Shown: positions 37,422-47,333, counted from the first letter of the stretch. The stretch: 64,000 nt of DNA from Flavobacterium sp. 123 (GCF_003634825.1 NZ_RBXD01000001.1:2564501-2628500), one strand, 5' to 3'. The notes: a model not told the origin generated them from the sequence alone. Numbers and translations: made by a program.

Positions 37422-40400
37422 ATGAAAAGAGCTTTACCCACAGCCAAATCAGGATTTTTAGCAACATTTTTTTGTATTGCTAATTTATTTTTTGCTAGTG
37501 TTGTTTTTGGACAAACTAGTGTGATTACAGATAAAGGTGATTACGCACCTGGTTCCACCGCTATTATTACTGGTTCTGGATTTCAGGCAGGTGAAATAGT
37601 AGAATTACATGTTGAACACGCTGATGGTGATCCATTAGGGATTGACCCTACGTATCACGAGCCATGGTATGTAACTGCAGATAGTACGGGTAATTTTACT
37701 ACTTCATGGTACGTACCTTCTATAGTGGAAGGCGATGCATATGGAGCAACTTTATTACTGACAGCTCATGGAAATATGGGTTCAGAGGCGAGTTGGATAT
37801 TTACGGATTCAGGAAATTTTGTTTATTCTACAACTAATGGTAAATCTAATTCTGTATCAATTATACCTGGAGCTACAGATAGCTCTACATTAAGTGTTGA
37901 CGTGAATGCTCCAAAAAATAATGGAACTTTTAATGCAAGTTTAAGTTTTACTACTCAATCTGGGACTACAATAGGAATAGGTGTGGGAGCAGGACTAATT
38001 AATTTAACAAGTATATTAAATTCATTTGTAACAGGCGGTTCTAATGGACCTGATGTTACCCAAATATTTCCTGTTACGGTTATTGTAGGTGCTAGTGTGC
38101 CAAATGGGATTTATAAATTTAAAGCAATAGCTACTTCGAGCACCGGTACTCCAACCAATAATAAAGAATGGCTATTTGAAGTTGTAGTAGGTAACACAAT
38201 TGGATCTATTGGAATTGTTACTGTAGGATCTCAATCTGGAGTTTCAGTTTATGGAACTGCGAGTACACCTTCATTTAGTATCACATCACTTAGAGGAAGC
38301 AATGGAAATGTTAATGGAACTTATAGCGTATCGGGTTTGCCTTCTGTTGTTGCATCTAGTTTTTCTCCATCAGCAACATTTACAGCCAATGGATCAGCGC
38401 CATTTCCTGGAGTAACTTTAAACCTTACTGTTCCAGCAAGTCTAAATGCAGGATCTTATAATTTTACAGTTTCATTAAGTGATGGTAGTAGTACATCTAC
38501 TGCTAATGGAATATTAACAGTAACCAAAGCTTCAATTACTGTTGTCAATACAAATCGTTCCAAAGTATATGGCGAAACATTAACTGATGCAGATTATAGC
38601 GGAAGTATCACGGGTGTTGTAGCAGATGATGATATAATAGTTACTCGTGCCAGCATAGGAGGTATAGCAACAGCTACGGTTGCAGGTTCAACCTATTCAA
38701 TTGTAGGAACTTTGGTTGATCCAAATGGCAGATTAGCAAATTATAATGTAACTAATCCTAATGGAATATTAACAGTAACCAAAGCTTCAATTACTGTTGT
38801 CAATACAAATCGTTCCAAAGTATATGGCGAAACACTAACTGATGCAGATTATAGTGGAAGTATCACGGGTGTTGTAGCAGGCGATGCTATAACAGTAACG
38901 AGAGCCAGTACAGGAGGTGTAGCAACAGCAACGGTTGCAGGTTCAACCTATTCAATTGTTGGAACTTTGGTTGATCCAAATGGCAGATTAGCGAATTATG
39001 ATGTAACTAATCCTAATGGAGAATTAACAGTAACCAAAGCTTCAATTACTGTTGTCAATACAAATCGTTCCAAAGTATATGGCGAAACATTAACTGATGC
39101 AGATTATAGTGGAAGTATCACGGGTGTTTTAGCAGATGATGATATAACAGTTACTCGTGCCAGCACAGGAGATGTAGCAACAGCAACGGTTGCAGGTTCA
39201 ACCTATCCAATTGTAGGAACTTTGGTGGACCCAAATGGCAGATTAGCAAATTATGATGTAACTAATCCTAATGGAATATTAACAGTAACCAAAGCTTCAA
39301 TTACTGTTGTCAATACAAATCGTTCCAAAGTATATGGCGAAACATTAACTGATGCAGATTATAGCGGAAGTATCACTGGTGTTGTAGCAGACGATGATAT
39401 AACAGTTACTCGTGCCAGCACAGGAGGTGTAGCAACAGCAACGGTGGCAGGTTCAACCTATTCAATTGTTGGAACTTTGGTTGATCCAAATGGTAGATTA
39501 GCGAATTATGAAGTAAGCAATCCTAATGGAGAATTAACAGTAACCAAAGCTTCAATTACTGTTGTCAATACAAATCGTTCCAAAGTATATGGCGAAACAT
39601 TAACTGATGCAGATTATAGTGGAAGTATCACGGGTGTTTTAGCAGATGATGATATAACAGTTACTCGTGCCAGCACAGGAGATGTAGCAACAGCAACGGT
39701 TGCAGGTTCAACCTATCCAATTGTAGGAACTTTGGTGGACCCAAATGGCAGATTAGCAAATTATGATGTAACTAATCCTAATGGAATATTAACAGTAACC
39801 AAAGCTTCAATCACAGTGGCTAATACAAACCGTTCCAAAGTATATGGCGAAACATTAACTGATGCAGATTATAGCGGAAGTATCACGGGTGTTGTAGCAG
39901 GCGATGCTATAACAGTAACGAGAGCCAGCACAGGAGGTGTAGCAACAGCAACGGTGGTGGGTTCAACCTATCCAATTGTTGGAACTTTGGTGGACCCAAA
40001 TGGCAGATTAGCAAATTATGATGTAACTAATCCTAATGGAGAATTAACAGTAACCAAAGCTTCAATTACTGTTGTCAATACAAATCGTTCCAAAGTATAT
40101 GGCGAAACACTAACTGATGCAGATTATAGTGGAAGTATCACGGGTGTTGTAGCAGGCGATGCTATAACAGTAACGAGAGCCAGTACAGGCAGTGTAGCAA
40201 CGGCAACGGTTGCAGGTTCAACCTATTCAATTGTAGGAACTTTGGTTGATCCAAATGGCAGATTAGCAAATTATGAAGTAACTAATCCTAATGGAGAATT
40301 AACAGTAACCAAAGCTTCAATTACTGTTGTCAATACAAATCGTTCCAAAGTATATGGCGAAACACTAACTGATGCAGATTATAGCGGAAGTATCACTGGT

Positions 40401-42545
40401 GTTGTAGCAGGCGATGCTATAACAGTAACGAGAGCCAGCACAGGCGGCGTAGCAACAGCAACGGTTGCAGGTTCAACCTATTCAATTATAGGAACTTTGG
40501 TGGATCCAAATGGCAGATTAGCAAATTATGATGTAACTAATCCTAATGGAGAATTAACAGTAACCAAAGCTTCAATTACTGTTGTCAATACAAATCGTTC
40601 CAAAGTATATGGCGAAACATTAACTGATGCAGATTATAGCGGAAGTATCACTGGTGTTGTAGCAGACGATGATATAACAGTTACTCGTGCCAGCACAGGA
40701 GGTGTAGCAACAGCAACGGTGGCAGGTTCAACCTATTCAATTGTTGGAACCTTGGTTGATCCAAATGGTAGATTAGCGAATTATGAAGTAAGCAATCCTA
40801 ATGGAATATTAACAGTAACCAAAGCAGTTTTAACTGTAACGGCAGATGATCAAACTCGTCAATATAGTGATGCAAATCCTGAATTAACGGTAACAATTGT
40901 AGGTTTTGTGAATGATGATAATGAAGACGATTTAACGACAGTACCTACAGCAAGTACTTTAGCGAATGCTTCTAGTCCAGTTGGGACATATCCAATTATT
41001 GCATCTGGTGGAGTAGGTGACAACTATTCATTTGTTTATTTTTCGGGGAATCTTACTGTTGTTGAAGAAGATGCCTGTGCTTATTATACGGGAGCTCTAT
41101 TTGCTTCAACAGCAAATGCTACTAGTTCGAATGCTACAATTACCTTAGCAGCTACGATTAAGGAGTTGACTGATTCAAGCGCTGGAAATATAACAAATGC
41201 GAAAGTTTACTTTATGATTGATGAATTACAAAAAATTCTTGGGCCATTTACTCCTGGAATAGTTACATCAGGAGATAATACAGTTGGAACAGTCGTTTAT
41301 AATTGGTTGGTTGATATTGGAAACAGTAATTCCTTAAGTTATAATGTTCGCGTTATTGTGGAAGGTTATTATTCAGGTACTTGTGGTGATGTTCGATCAG
41401 TAGTTACTGTTTCTAAACCACTTGATGATTTTATTACGGGTGGAGGGTATTTGCAACTTACAAGTTCATCAGGTATTAAAGCGGGAGATGTTGGTGCAAA
41501 AAACAACTTTGGTTTTAACGTAAAATTCAACAAAAGTAAAACCAACTTGCAGGGTAATATTAATACGATTGTACGAAGAACGGAATCAGATGGATTAGTA
41601 CATATTTACCAAATAAAAGGTAATTCTATGACTTCTTTATCAGTTCAACCAGCTTCTAATTCGAATCCACCAACAGCAACTTTTAATGGTAAAGCTAACA
41701 TTCAGGATATAACAAACCCATTGGCTCCAATATCAGTTGAAGGAAATGCAACATTGCAAGTTACAATGGTTGATAACGGAGAACCTGGAGCAAAATCTGA
41801 CCCGATGGATAGGATTTCTATTACTGTTTGGAACAAATCTGGGGGCTTGTGGTTCGCAAGCAATTGGAATGGTTTAAAAACGATAGATCAAAATATCGCT
41901 AAGGGTAATTTAAAAGTTCGTAGTAGTGGTTCTTTTGTAAGTGGAACAGCACTGACAAATGCATCTCTTAATTCATCATCGGTGTTCTCAACTCTTGGGC
42001 AATCAGTTACGTTTACGTCTGTAGTAACTGGTTCAGGAACGAGTATTCCTTCAGGGACAATTACATTCATTGATTATAGTACTAATACAACTTTAGCAAA
42101 AGTATCTTTAAATAAAGGAATTGCAACTTATAGTACGTCATCTCTTATATTAGGGGAACATGAGATTTATGCGTATTACGGAGGAGATAGTAAGTATTCT
42201 AGCAGTGCGAATTCATTGACACAAACAGTAAATGCTCCTCTAGCTGGCCGAACTATTTTAGCGACTTCTACCAAAAAAGATGTTTTAAGGCTTACTGAAC
42301 CGACCTCTTTCGATGTGAAAATTTACCCTAATCCAGCCCAATATCAATTTACATTAGAGATGGAAGGCGGAAACTCTGAAAAAACAGAAGCGGTTATTTA
42401 TGATTTATTGGGTAGAATGGTGAAACATATTGAAAATAATGATGTGCAACCTATCAATTTTGGTGAAGAGTTACCAGCAGGAACTTATATTGTAACTGTT
42501 CGTCAGGGGGAGAATCAAAAAACGATTAAATTGATCAAGCAATAA
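37422..42545 (+). CDS. Giant secreted MBG-repeat protein with T9SS sorting domain
   Basis: A surface or secreted protein of 1,707 residues. ATG 37422 begins MKRALPTAKSGF and a signal peptide ending near VVFGQ; an upstream TTG at 37395 is unlikely. After an N-terminal region (about 24-370) come nine 85-residue MBG-like (YGX-type) units at about 370-1134, each with SKVYGETLTDADYSGSITG and GTLVDPNGRLANY. A tenth divergent MBG unit (TADDQTRQYSDANPELTV) follows. Next is a region like post-COAP domains (FITGGGYLQL, FGFNVKF), then a bacterial Ig-like domain (GTITFIDYSTNTTLAKVSL) and a C-terminal type A T9SS domain (VKIYPNPAQYQFTLE to KTIKLIKQ). A role in adhesion or matrix is inferred. It is monocistronic with its own terminator. 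Confidence 0.92.
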   Translation: MKRALPTAKSGFLATFFCIANLFFASVVFGQTSVITDKGDYAPGSTAIITGSGFQAGEIVELHVEHADGDPLGIDPTYHEPWYVTADSTGNFTTSWYVPSIVEGDAYGATLLLTAHGNMGSEASWIFTDSGNFVYSTTNGKSNSVSIIPGATDSSTLSVDVNAPKNNGTFNASLSFTTQSGTTIGIGVGAGLINLTSILNSFVTGGSNGPDVTQIFPVTVIVGASVPNGIYKFKAIATSSTGTPTNNKEWLFEVVVGNTIGSIGIVTVGSQSGVSVYGTASTPSFSITSLRGSNGNVNGTYSVSGLPSVVASSFSPSATFTANGSAPFPGVTLNLTVPASLNAGSYNFTVSLSDGSSTSTANGILTVTKASITVVNTNRSKVYGETLTDADYSGSITGVVADDDIIVTRASIGGIATATVAGSTYSIVGTLVDPNGRLANYNVTNPNGILTVTKASITVVNTNRSKVYGETLTDADYSGSITGVVAGDAITVTRASTGGVATATVAGSTYSIVGTLVDPNGRLANYDVTNPNGELTVTKASITVVNTNRSKVYGETLTDADYSGSITGVLADDDITVTRASTGDVATATVAGSTYPIVGTLVDPNGRLANYDVTNPNGILTVTKASITVVNTNRSKVYGETLTDADYSGSITGVVADDDITVTRASTGGVATATVAGSTYSIVGTLVDPNGRLANYEVSNPNGELTVTKASITVVNTNRSKVYGETLTDADYSGSITGVLADDDITVTRASTGDVATATVAGSTYPIVGTLVDPNGRLANYDVTNPNGILTVTKASITVANTNRSKVYGETLTDADYSGSITGVVAGDAITVTRASTGGVATATVVGSTYPIVGTLVDPNGRLANYDVTNPNGELTVTKASITVVNTNRSKVYGETLTDADYSGSITGVVAGDAITVTRASTGSVATATVAGSTYSIVGTLVDPNGRLANYEVTNPNGELTVTKASITVVNTNRSKVYGETLTDADYSGSITGVVAGDAITVTRASTGGVATATVAGSTYSIIGTLVDPNGRLANYDVTNPNGELTVTKASITVVNTNRSKVYGETLTDADYSGSITGVVADDDITVTRASTGGVATATVAGSTYSIVGTLVDPNGRLANYEVSNPNGILTVTKAVLTVTADDQTRQYSDANPELTVTIVGFVNDDNEDDLTTVPTASTLANASSPVGTYPIIASGGVGDNYSFVYFSGNLTVVEEDACAYYTGALFASTANATSSNATITLAATIKELTDSSAGNITNAKVYFMIDELQKILGPFTPGIVTSGDNTVGTVVYNWLVDIGNSNSLSYNVRVIVEGYYSGTCGDVRSVVTVSKPLDDFITGGGYLQLTSSSGIKAGDVGAKNNFGFNVKFNKSKTNLQGNINTIVRRTESDGLVHIYQIKGNSMTSLSVQPASNSNPPTATFNGKANIQDITNPLAPISVEGNATLQVTMVDNGEPGAKSDPMDRISITVWNKSGGLWFASNWNGLKTIDQNIAKGNLKVRSSGSFVSGTALTNASLNSSSVFSTLGQSVTFTSVVTGSGTSIPSGTITFIDYSTNTTLAKVSLNKGIATYSTSSLILGEHEIYAYYGGDSKYSSSANSLTQTVNAPLAGRTILATSTKKDVLRLTEPTSFDVKIYPNPAQYQFTLEMEGGNSEKTEAVIYDLLGRMVKHIENNDVQPINFGEELPAGTYIVTVRQGENQKTIKLIKQ
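38529..40823 (+). repeat. Nine tandem 255-bp MBG-domain repeats
   Basis: Nine head-to-tail units of exactly 255 bp (starts at 38529, 38784, 39039, 39294, 39549, 39804, 40059, 40314 and 40569), each coding 85 residues with no indels between units. Units differ mainly at a few spots: VVADDD, VVAGDA or VLADDD; TGG, TGD or TGS; TYSIVG or TYPIVG. Units 3 and 5 look identical over all 255 bp, and units 4 and 9 differ at only a few bases. The high identity means the number of units could change by recombination and could also be misassembled. Confidence 0.96.
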
Positions 42546-42571
42546 ATCTTATTTTATAAGTTATACATAAA

Positions 42572-42612
42572 AAAAAACTCCATTTCAAATTTAATTGAAA
42601 TGGAGTTTTTTT
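42572..42612 (+). terminator. Terminator of the MBG repeat gene
   Basis: ACTCCATTTCAA, short loop, TTGAAATGGAGT followed by a T-run, with an A-run before the stem. A 12-bp stem about 30 bp after the stop. Confidence 0.88.
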
Positions 42613-42817
42613 ATGTAATAGTTTAAATATGTAATAGTTTAAATATGTTGAAGTTAAGTTTTTGTAGAATAGAGATTATTTAAACATGAATGTTGGTATT
42701 AGAATGATTTTTAAAGTGATAATTACAAGTTTTATAGCTATATATGTCTCAATTATTTGAGTGCTAAAATGGATAGTGAGCAGTAATAAAAGGCAATAAT
42801 CTAAGTATAAAACAAAA

Positions 42818-42856
42818 AAAAACACTCTAAAAACTAATTTTTAGAGTGTTTTTAAA
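42818..42856 (-). terminator. Terminator of amt
   Basis: AACACTCTAAAAA-CTAA-TTTTTAGAGTGTT hairpin with an A-run on its left (a T-run for the minus transcript), 24 bp beyond the amt stop. Confidence 0.85.
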
Positions 42857-42874
42857 TTTATTTTAAAGAAAGGT

Positions 42875-44200
42875 CTACAAATATTCTCCGTGTTGAGAAA
42901 TATCTAATCCTAATTCTTCTTTATCTTCACTAACTCTTAGAGGAGTAATTTTATTTACAATAAAGAATAGTGCATAAGAACCGCAGAATGCAAAGATTGA
43001 AACTAATACAAGAGCTTTCAATTGGATTAAAAATAAAGTAGCATCACCAAAAATTAAACCTTGATTATCACCTACAATTGCGTTTACAGATTTTGAAGCA
43101 AATACACCAGTTAAAAGCATACCAACCATACCGCCTACACCGTGACAAGCAAATACATCTAAAGCGTCATCAATTTTTCCTTTAGGGAATTTACTAACTA
43201 CTAGGTTACTTACAATACTAGCAATAATACCAATTGTAATTGCGTGAGGAATACTTACGAAACCAGCAGCAGGAGTAATAGCAACTAGACCAACAACCGC
43301 ACCAATACAAGCACCCATAGCAGATAATTTATGTCCTAAAATTTTATCAAGGAATACCCAAGCCATTGCAGCAGCAGCAGCAGCAACTGTAGTAGTTCCT
43401 AATGCTTGTGCAGCAAGTCCACTAGCACCTACAGCAGATCCAGCGTTGAAACCAAACCATCCAAACCATAACAAACCTGTACCTAATAACACATAAGTAA
43501 TACGAGCAGGGTTAACTTTTTGAACTTTTCTTTTTCCTAAGAACATTGCTCCAGCAAGAGCAGCCCAACCAGCACTCATGTGTACCACTGTACCACCAGC
43601 GAAGTCTAATACTCCCATTTTAAAGAATAATCCATCAGGATGCCAAGTCATGTGACATAATGGAGCGTATATTAATAATATGAATAATGTCATGAATAAC
43701 AAATAAGCCCAGAAACGAATACGTTCTGCAAAAGCTCCAGTTATTAATGCAGGTGTGATAATTGCAAATTTTGCTTGAAAGAAAGCAAATAAAATAAATG
43801 GAATAGTTGGTGCTAATTCCCAAGCAGTCCCTGAGTTTACACCTTGAAAAAATAAATTAGATGAAGGATCTCCAATGAATCCACCAATTGATGGTCCAAA
43901 ACATAATCCAAATCCAATTACAACCCATAGTACAGTAACAATTACCATGGCCATAAAACTTTGTAACATTGTACTAATTACATTCTTTTTTCCAACCATA
44001 CCTCCGTAAAAGAAGCCAAGTCCTGGAGTCATTATCAATACAAGAGCGGAAGCAACTATCATCCAAGCGGTGTCTCCAGTATCTAATTTTAAGGCAACAA
44101 CGTGTGCACCTAGAGTTGCTGAATCAACAACAAAATAATTTGAAAAAAATGATAATACCAAAATTGTGATCAATATCACACTTAAAATAATCTTTCGCAT
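42875..44200 (-). CDS. amt: Ammonium transporter (Amt family)
   Basis: Trimeric channel that takes up ammonium. The 441-residue protein has an N-terminal signal-like segment and about 11 membrane helices. DTAWMIVASALVLIMTPGLGFFYGG is the Amt start; FAGGTVVHMSAGWAAL carries the first pore histidine region; GWFGFNAGSA and DVFACHGVGGMVGMLLTG (second pore histidine) are also intact. Amt genes usually have glnK beside them; here none is present on either side. Regulation by a distant PII is possible but not shown. Confidence 0.95.
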   Translation of the reverse strand: MRKIILSVILITILVLSFFSNYFVVDSATLGAHVVALKLDTGDTAWMIVASALVLIMTPGLGFFYGGMVGKKNVISTMLQSFMAMVIVTVLWVVIGFGLCFGPSIGGFIGDPSSNLFFQGVNSGTAWELAPTIPFILFAFFQAKFAIITPALITGAFAERIRFWAYLLFMTLFILLIYAPLCHMTWHPDGLFFKMGVLDFAGGTVVHMSAGWAALAGAMFLGKRKVQKVNPARITYVLLGTGLLWFGWFGFNAGSAVGASGLAAQALGTTTVAAAAAAMAWVFLDKILGHKLSAMGACIGAVVGLVAITPAAGFVSIPHAITIGIIASIVSNLVVSKFPKGKIDDALDVFACHGVGGMVGMLLTGVFASKSVNAIVGDNQGLIFGDATLFLIQLKALVLVSIFAFCGSYALFFIVNKITPLRVSEDKEELGLDISQHGEYL

Positions 44201-44611
44201 AGTTTTAGTTTTTAGTTTTTAATTTCGATAAAAGTATAAAATCATTTCAAACCCCCATTAAAAATCACAAATAAAAATTAATTTTTGTCATATTTGTATT
44301 TTACCCCCCTTATTTTTACGGGGTGAACTTTAAAATAATACTATAATTTGTAATTTATTAATGTGCTTTTTCTAAAAATGGTCATTTTTAATTGTGTTTG
44401 TTGAGTTTCTTTATTGATTCTATTGGTCAATTAAAATTAATAATAAAAATAATTAGTTGGTTTGTCTATTTTTCTGAATTAGTCTAAATGTCTTTATTTT
44501 TCTTTGTTTTGGATTTAATGTTTTTTGATAATTAATAATTTAACAAGATAAATACCATAATTTAATGCATTTGTATTGATTTTTAATTTACATTTAAAAA
44601 AACAATTTTAT
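44201..44611. other. Divergent intergenic region, amt / yifB
   Basis: 411 bp, very AT-rich, with two isolated C-runs (near 44251 and 44305) that bracket an AT-rich core and end in a GGGG about 35 bp later. No clean TAnnTTTG box, ORF or hairpin terminator was found. As amt is usually nitrogen-regulated, binding sites are plausible here but none is recognised. Confidence 0.45.
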
Positions 44612-46147
44612 ATGTTGGTTAAAGTTTATGGTAGTGCCGTTTTTGGAGTTGAAGCAACTACCGTTACGGTTGAAGTTAATATAGATAAAGGAATTGGATA
44701 CCATTTAGTTGGTTTGCCTGATAATGCGATTAAAGAAAGTAGTTACCGAATTGCTGCAGCCATGAAGAATAATGGATATGCAATGCCAGGTAAAAAAATC
44801 ACCATCAATATGGCTCCAGCTGATTTGCGTAAAGAAGGATCTGCTTATGATTTAACATTAGCAATGGGGATTTTAGTGGCTTCTGGCCAAATTAAATCAA
44901 ATGAAATAGACCAATATATTATTATGGGTGAACTTTCTCTTGATGGGAGTTTACAGCCTATTCGTGGTGCTTTGCCTATTGCTATAAAAGCGAAAGAAGA
45001 AGGTTTTAAAGGTTTTTTTCTTCCAAAACAAAACGTAAAAGAAGCAGCAATAGTTTTAGGATTGGATGTTTATGGTATTGAAAACATCAAGGATATTATA
45101 GATTTCATGGAAGGTAACGGTTCAATAGAACCAACCATAATTGACACTCGAGCTGAGTTTTATAAAACATTAGATTTTCCAGAATTTGATTTTTCCGATG
45201 TAAAAGGTCAGGAAAGTATTAAAAGATGTATGGAAATTGCTGCTGCGGGTGGTCATAATATTATATTAATAGGTCCGCCAGGAGCTGGTAAAACAATGCT
45301 TGCAAAACGTTTACCCAGTATTTTGCCTCCAATGACTTTGAGAGAAGCACTTGAAACAACTAAAATTCATAGTGTCGCCGGAAAACTAAAAGAAGTTGGT
45401 TTGATGAATCAGCGACCATTTAGAAGTCCTCATCATACAATATCTAATGTAGCTTTAGTAGGAGGAGGGAGTTATCCCCAGCCAGGTGAAATTTCTATGG
45501 CGCATAATGGCGTTTTGTTTTTAGACGAATTGCCAGAATTCAAACGTGATGTTTTAGAAGTAATGCGTCAGCCATTAGAGGATCGAGAAGTTACAATTTC
45601 TAGAGCTAAATTTACTGTAACATATCCCTCGTCTTTTATGCTTGTTGCAAGTATGAATCCGAGTCCGAGTGGTTTTTTTAACGATCCTGATTCGCCTCAA
45701 ACGTCCTCTCCTCATGAAATGCAACGGTATTTAAGTAAAATATCCGGACCTTTACTAGACCGAATTGACATACATATTGAAGTAACACCTGTTCCTTTTG
45801 AAAAACTTTCAGATAATCAAAAAGCAGAAAGCAGCGTAGCAATTAGAAAACGAGTGACTTCGGCTCGTGAAATTCAAACCAGCCGTTTCGAACAAATGGA
45901 AAACATACATTATAATGCACAAATGAATTCCAAGCAAATTAGAGAATATTGTGTCCTTAATGAAGAGTCTAAACTATTACTAAAAACAGCTATGGAACGA
46001 TTAAATCTTTCAGCAAGGGCGTATGACAGGATTCTTAAAGTATCTAGAACTATTGCAGATTTAGAAGCCGCACTAGATGTTAATTCCTCTCATATTGCAG
46101 AAGCTATTCAGTATAGAAGTTTAGATCGTGATGGTTGGTTGGGGTGA
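44612..46147 (+). CDS. YifB/ComM family Mg-chelatase-like AAA+ ATPase
   Basis: Family member ComM is a hexameric helicase that helps branch migration in natural transformation; YifB is its homologue in non-competent species. The start is ATG 44612 (MLVKVYGSAVFGVEA); an upstream TTG at 44576 adds 12 unconserved residues. The 511-residue protein has a Lon-like N-terminal domain (HLVGLPDNAIKESSYRI, ITINMAPADLRKEG), Walker A IGPPGAGKTMLAKRLP, Walker B GVLFLDELPEF, and the C-terminal Mg-chelatase region (LNLSARAYDRILKVSRTIADLE). No competence genes are next to it. Confidence 0.94.
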   Translation: MLVKVYGSAVFGVEATTVTVEVNIDKGIGYHLVGLPDNAIKESSYRIAAAMKNNGYAMPGKKITINMAPADLRKEGSAYDLTLAMGILVASGQIKSNEIDQYIIMGELSLDGSLQPIRGALPIAIKAKEEGFKGFFLPKQNVKEAAIVLGLDVYGIENIKDIIDFMEGNGSIEPTIIDTRAEFYKTLDFPEFDFSDVKGQESIKRCMEIAAAGGHNIILIGPPGAGKTMLAKRLPSILPPMTLREALETTKIHSVAGKLKEVGLMNQRPFRSPHHTISNVALVGGGSYPQPGEISMAHNGVLFLDELPEFKRDVLEVMRQPLEDREVTISRAKFTVTYPSSFMLVASMNPSPSGFFNDPDSPQTSSPHEMQRYLSKISGPLLDRIDIHIEVTPVPFEKLSDNQKAESSVAIRKRVTSAREIQTSRFEQMENIHYNAQMNSKQIREYCVLNEESKLLLKTAMERLNLSARAYDRILKVSRTIADLEAALDVNSSHIAEAIQYRSLDRDGWLG

Positions 46148-46149
46148 TT

Positions 46150-46214
46150 TTTGCTTATTGCTAGTTTGTAATGTAGCATTCCTTCTACTAGTCTCGTCTA
46201 CACGAGTACCAGTT
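46150..46214. other. GC-richer spacer with short inverted repeats
   Basis: Between the yifB stop and the acyltransferase stop. It has CTCGT-CTAC-ACGAG (46183-46196 region) and a second imperfect palindrome around GTAG/CTAC. Its left end shares TTGCTAGT (46158-46165) with the spacer at 47549, which lies in the same place relative to its gene. No T-run follows, so a plain terminator is unlikely. Confidence 0.4.
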
Positions 46215-47333
46215 TTATTTATTATCAATTATTCGGTTTCGTAACTTCATAAATGGTTTTTCAATTAAGAGATTTACTAAATATGCTCCAATAGTACAAG
46301 TTACAATGCAGATAAGTACTATTAAATTACTTTCGACTTTTGTGTTTTCTAATAAATGTTGCGTTATGTGAATTATTCCTTTGTGTGTTAAGTAAATAGT
46401 AAATGATAATGTTGCTATAAATGTTGTTGTTTTTGATTTTAATTTAAAAAGAAAACTATTTGGACTTATTGCACCAATTACTAAAAATCCGTAACCAATT
46501 GCAATTAAAGGAAAACCAAAAATAGAAGCATAAAATGTTTGCTGTTCATAACACACGAAATAGGCACAAGTTAAAATTATTAAGCTCAATATTATATTCA
46601 GATTTCCAAATTTTGATAATTTGTTCCAAAAATCTGGAAGAAACTGATAAATTCCAGCGATTGAAACTCCAACTAAAAGTCCGTCAAGTCTATTATAAGT
46701 TGGATAATAAATAAACTTGTACCAATATAACCAAGAGTTTTCATCGTTTATTTTTGGAATGTAAAAATTGTTCCAGCTATAAATCCTGATTGCAAAACCA
46801 AAAATAAATAGAAACACTAATAACCAATACGATTTCTTAAAAAGATTTTTAGTTTGTAATACAATTAAGATAATAGGCAAGAAAAAGTAAAAGTGTTCTT
46901 CCACACATAAAGACCATGCGTGAGAAAAAGTCCCATAATCTTTTAAGTTTGTTCCAAAGTTTTGAGTAAAAGTCAAAAATTTCCAAATTGCGGGTAAACT
47001 TTCCTTTTCTCTAAAAATGGGAAAAATAAAATAAATTCCAACAACTACTATATAAGCTGGAATAATTCTAAAAAATCTTTTTAAAAAGAATTCTTTGTAT
47101 GAAATATTTTTTTCTTGTTTGATTTTCAAAAATAATTGAGATGAAATTAAAAAACCACTTAACACAAAAAATAAATCAACTCCTGTCCAGCCAAATCTTG
47201 CATAATCAGGTAACCATTTTGGTTCTCCACCACTTAATATGAAATAATGAAAAAAGAAAACTAACAAAATTGCCAATGCTCTTAAATGATCTAATCCGTT
47301 AAATTTTTCTGTTTTTATATTATCTGAAACCAC
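46215..47333 (-). CDS. Acyltransferase-3 family membrane protein
   Basis: Integral-membrane O-acyltransferase (OafA/YrhL type, acyltransferase family 3) that adds acetyl or other acyl groups to surface sugars. The 372-residue protein has about ten membrane segments. The N-terminal FNGLDHLRALAILLVFFFHY with its His, the GVDLFFVLSGFLIS segment and SLCVEEHFYFFLPI are the family landmarks, and the fused SGNH domain seen in some relatives is absent. The start is GTG 47333. It stands alone, without glycan synthesis genes, next to a spacer with a decayed gene fragment; it may be an acquired gene. Confidence 0.9.
   Translation of the reverse strand: MVSDNIKTEKFNGLDHLRALAILLVFFFHYFILSGGEPKWLPDYARFGWTGVDLFFVLSGFLISSQLFLKIKQEKNISYKEFFLKRFFRIIPAYIVVVGIYFIFPIFREKESLPAIWKFLTFTQNFGTNLKDYGTFSHAWSLCVEEHFYFFLPIILIVLQTKNLFKKSYWLLVFLFIFGFAIRIYSWNNFYIPKINDENSWLYWYKFIYYPTYNRLDGLLVGVSIAGIYQFLPDFWNKLSKFGNLNIILSLIILTCAYFVCYEQQTFYASIFGFPLIAIGYGFLVIGAISPNSFLFKLKSKTTTFIATLSFTIYLTHKGIIHITQHLLENTKVESNLIVLICIVTCTIGAYLVNLLIEKPFMKLRNRIIDNK

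Larger units (their letters stand above)
42546..42874. other. Convergent intergenic region, MBG gene / amt
   Basis: Two terminator hairpins, one per side, and a 16-bp tandem duplication (ATGTAATAGTTTAAAT at 42613-42628 and 42629-42644). The middle holds only a 24-codon ORF near 42687, without support. Nothing else was recognised. Confidence 0.6.

Noticed and set aside
38529..40823. Possible CRISPR array from regular repeats
   Set aside because: The 255-bp units abut with no spacers and code in frame for protein domains.
42687..42761. A 24-codon ORF starting MNVGIRMIF in the spacer after the MBG gene
   Set aside because: Too short, no ribosome site or promoter, and compatible with chance in AT-rich DNA.
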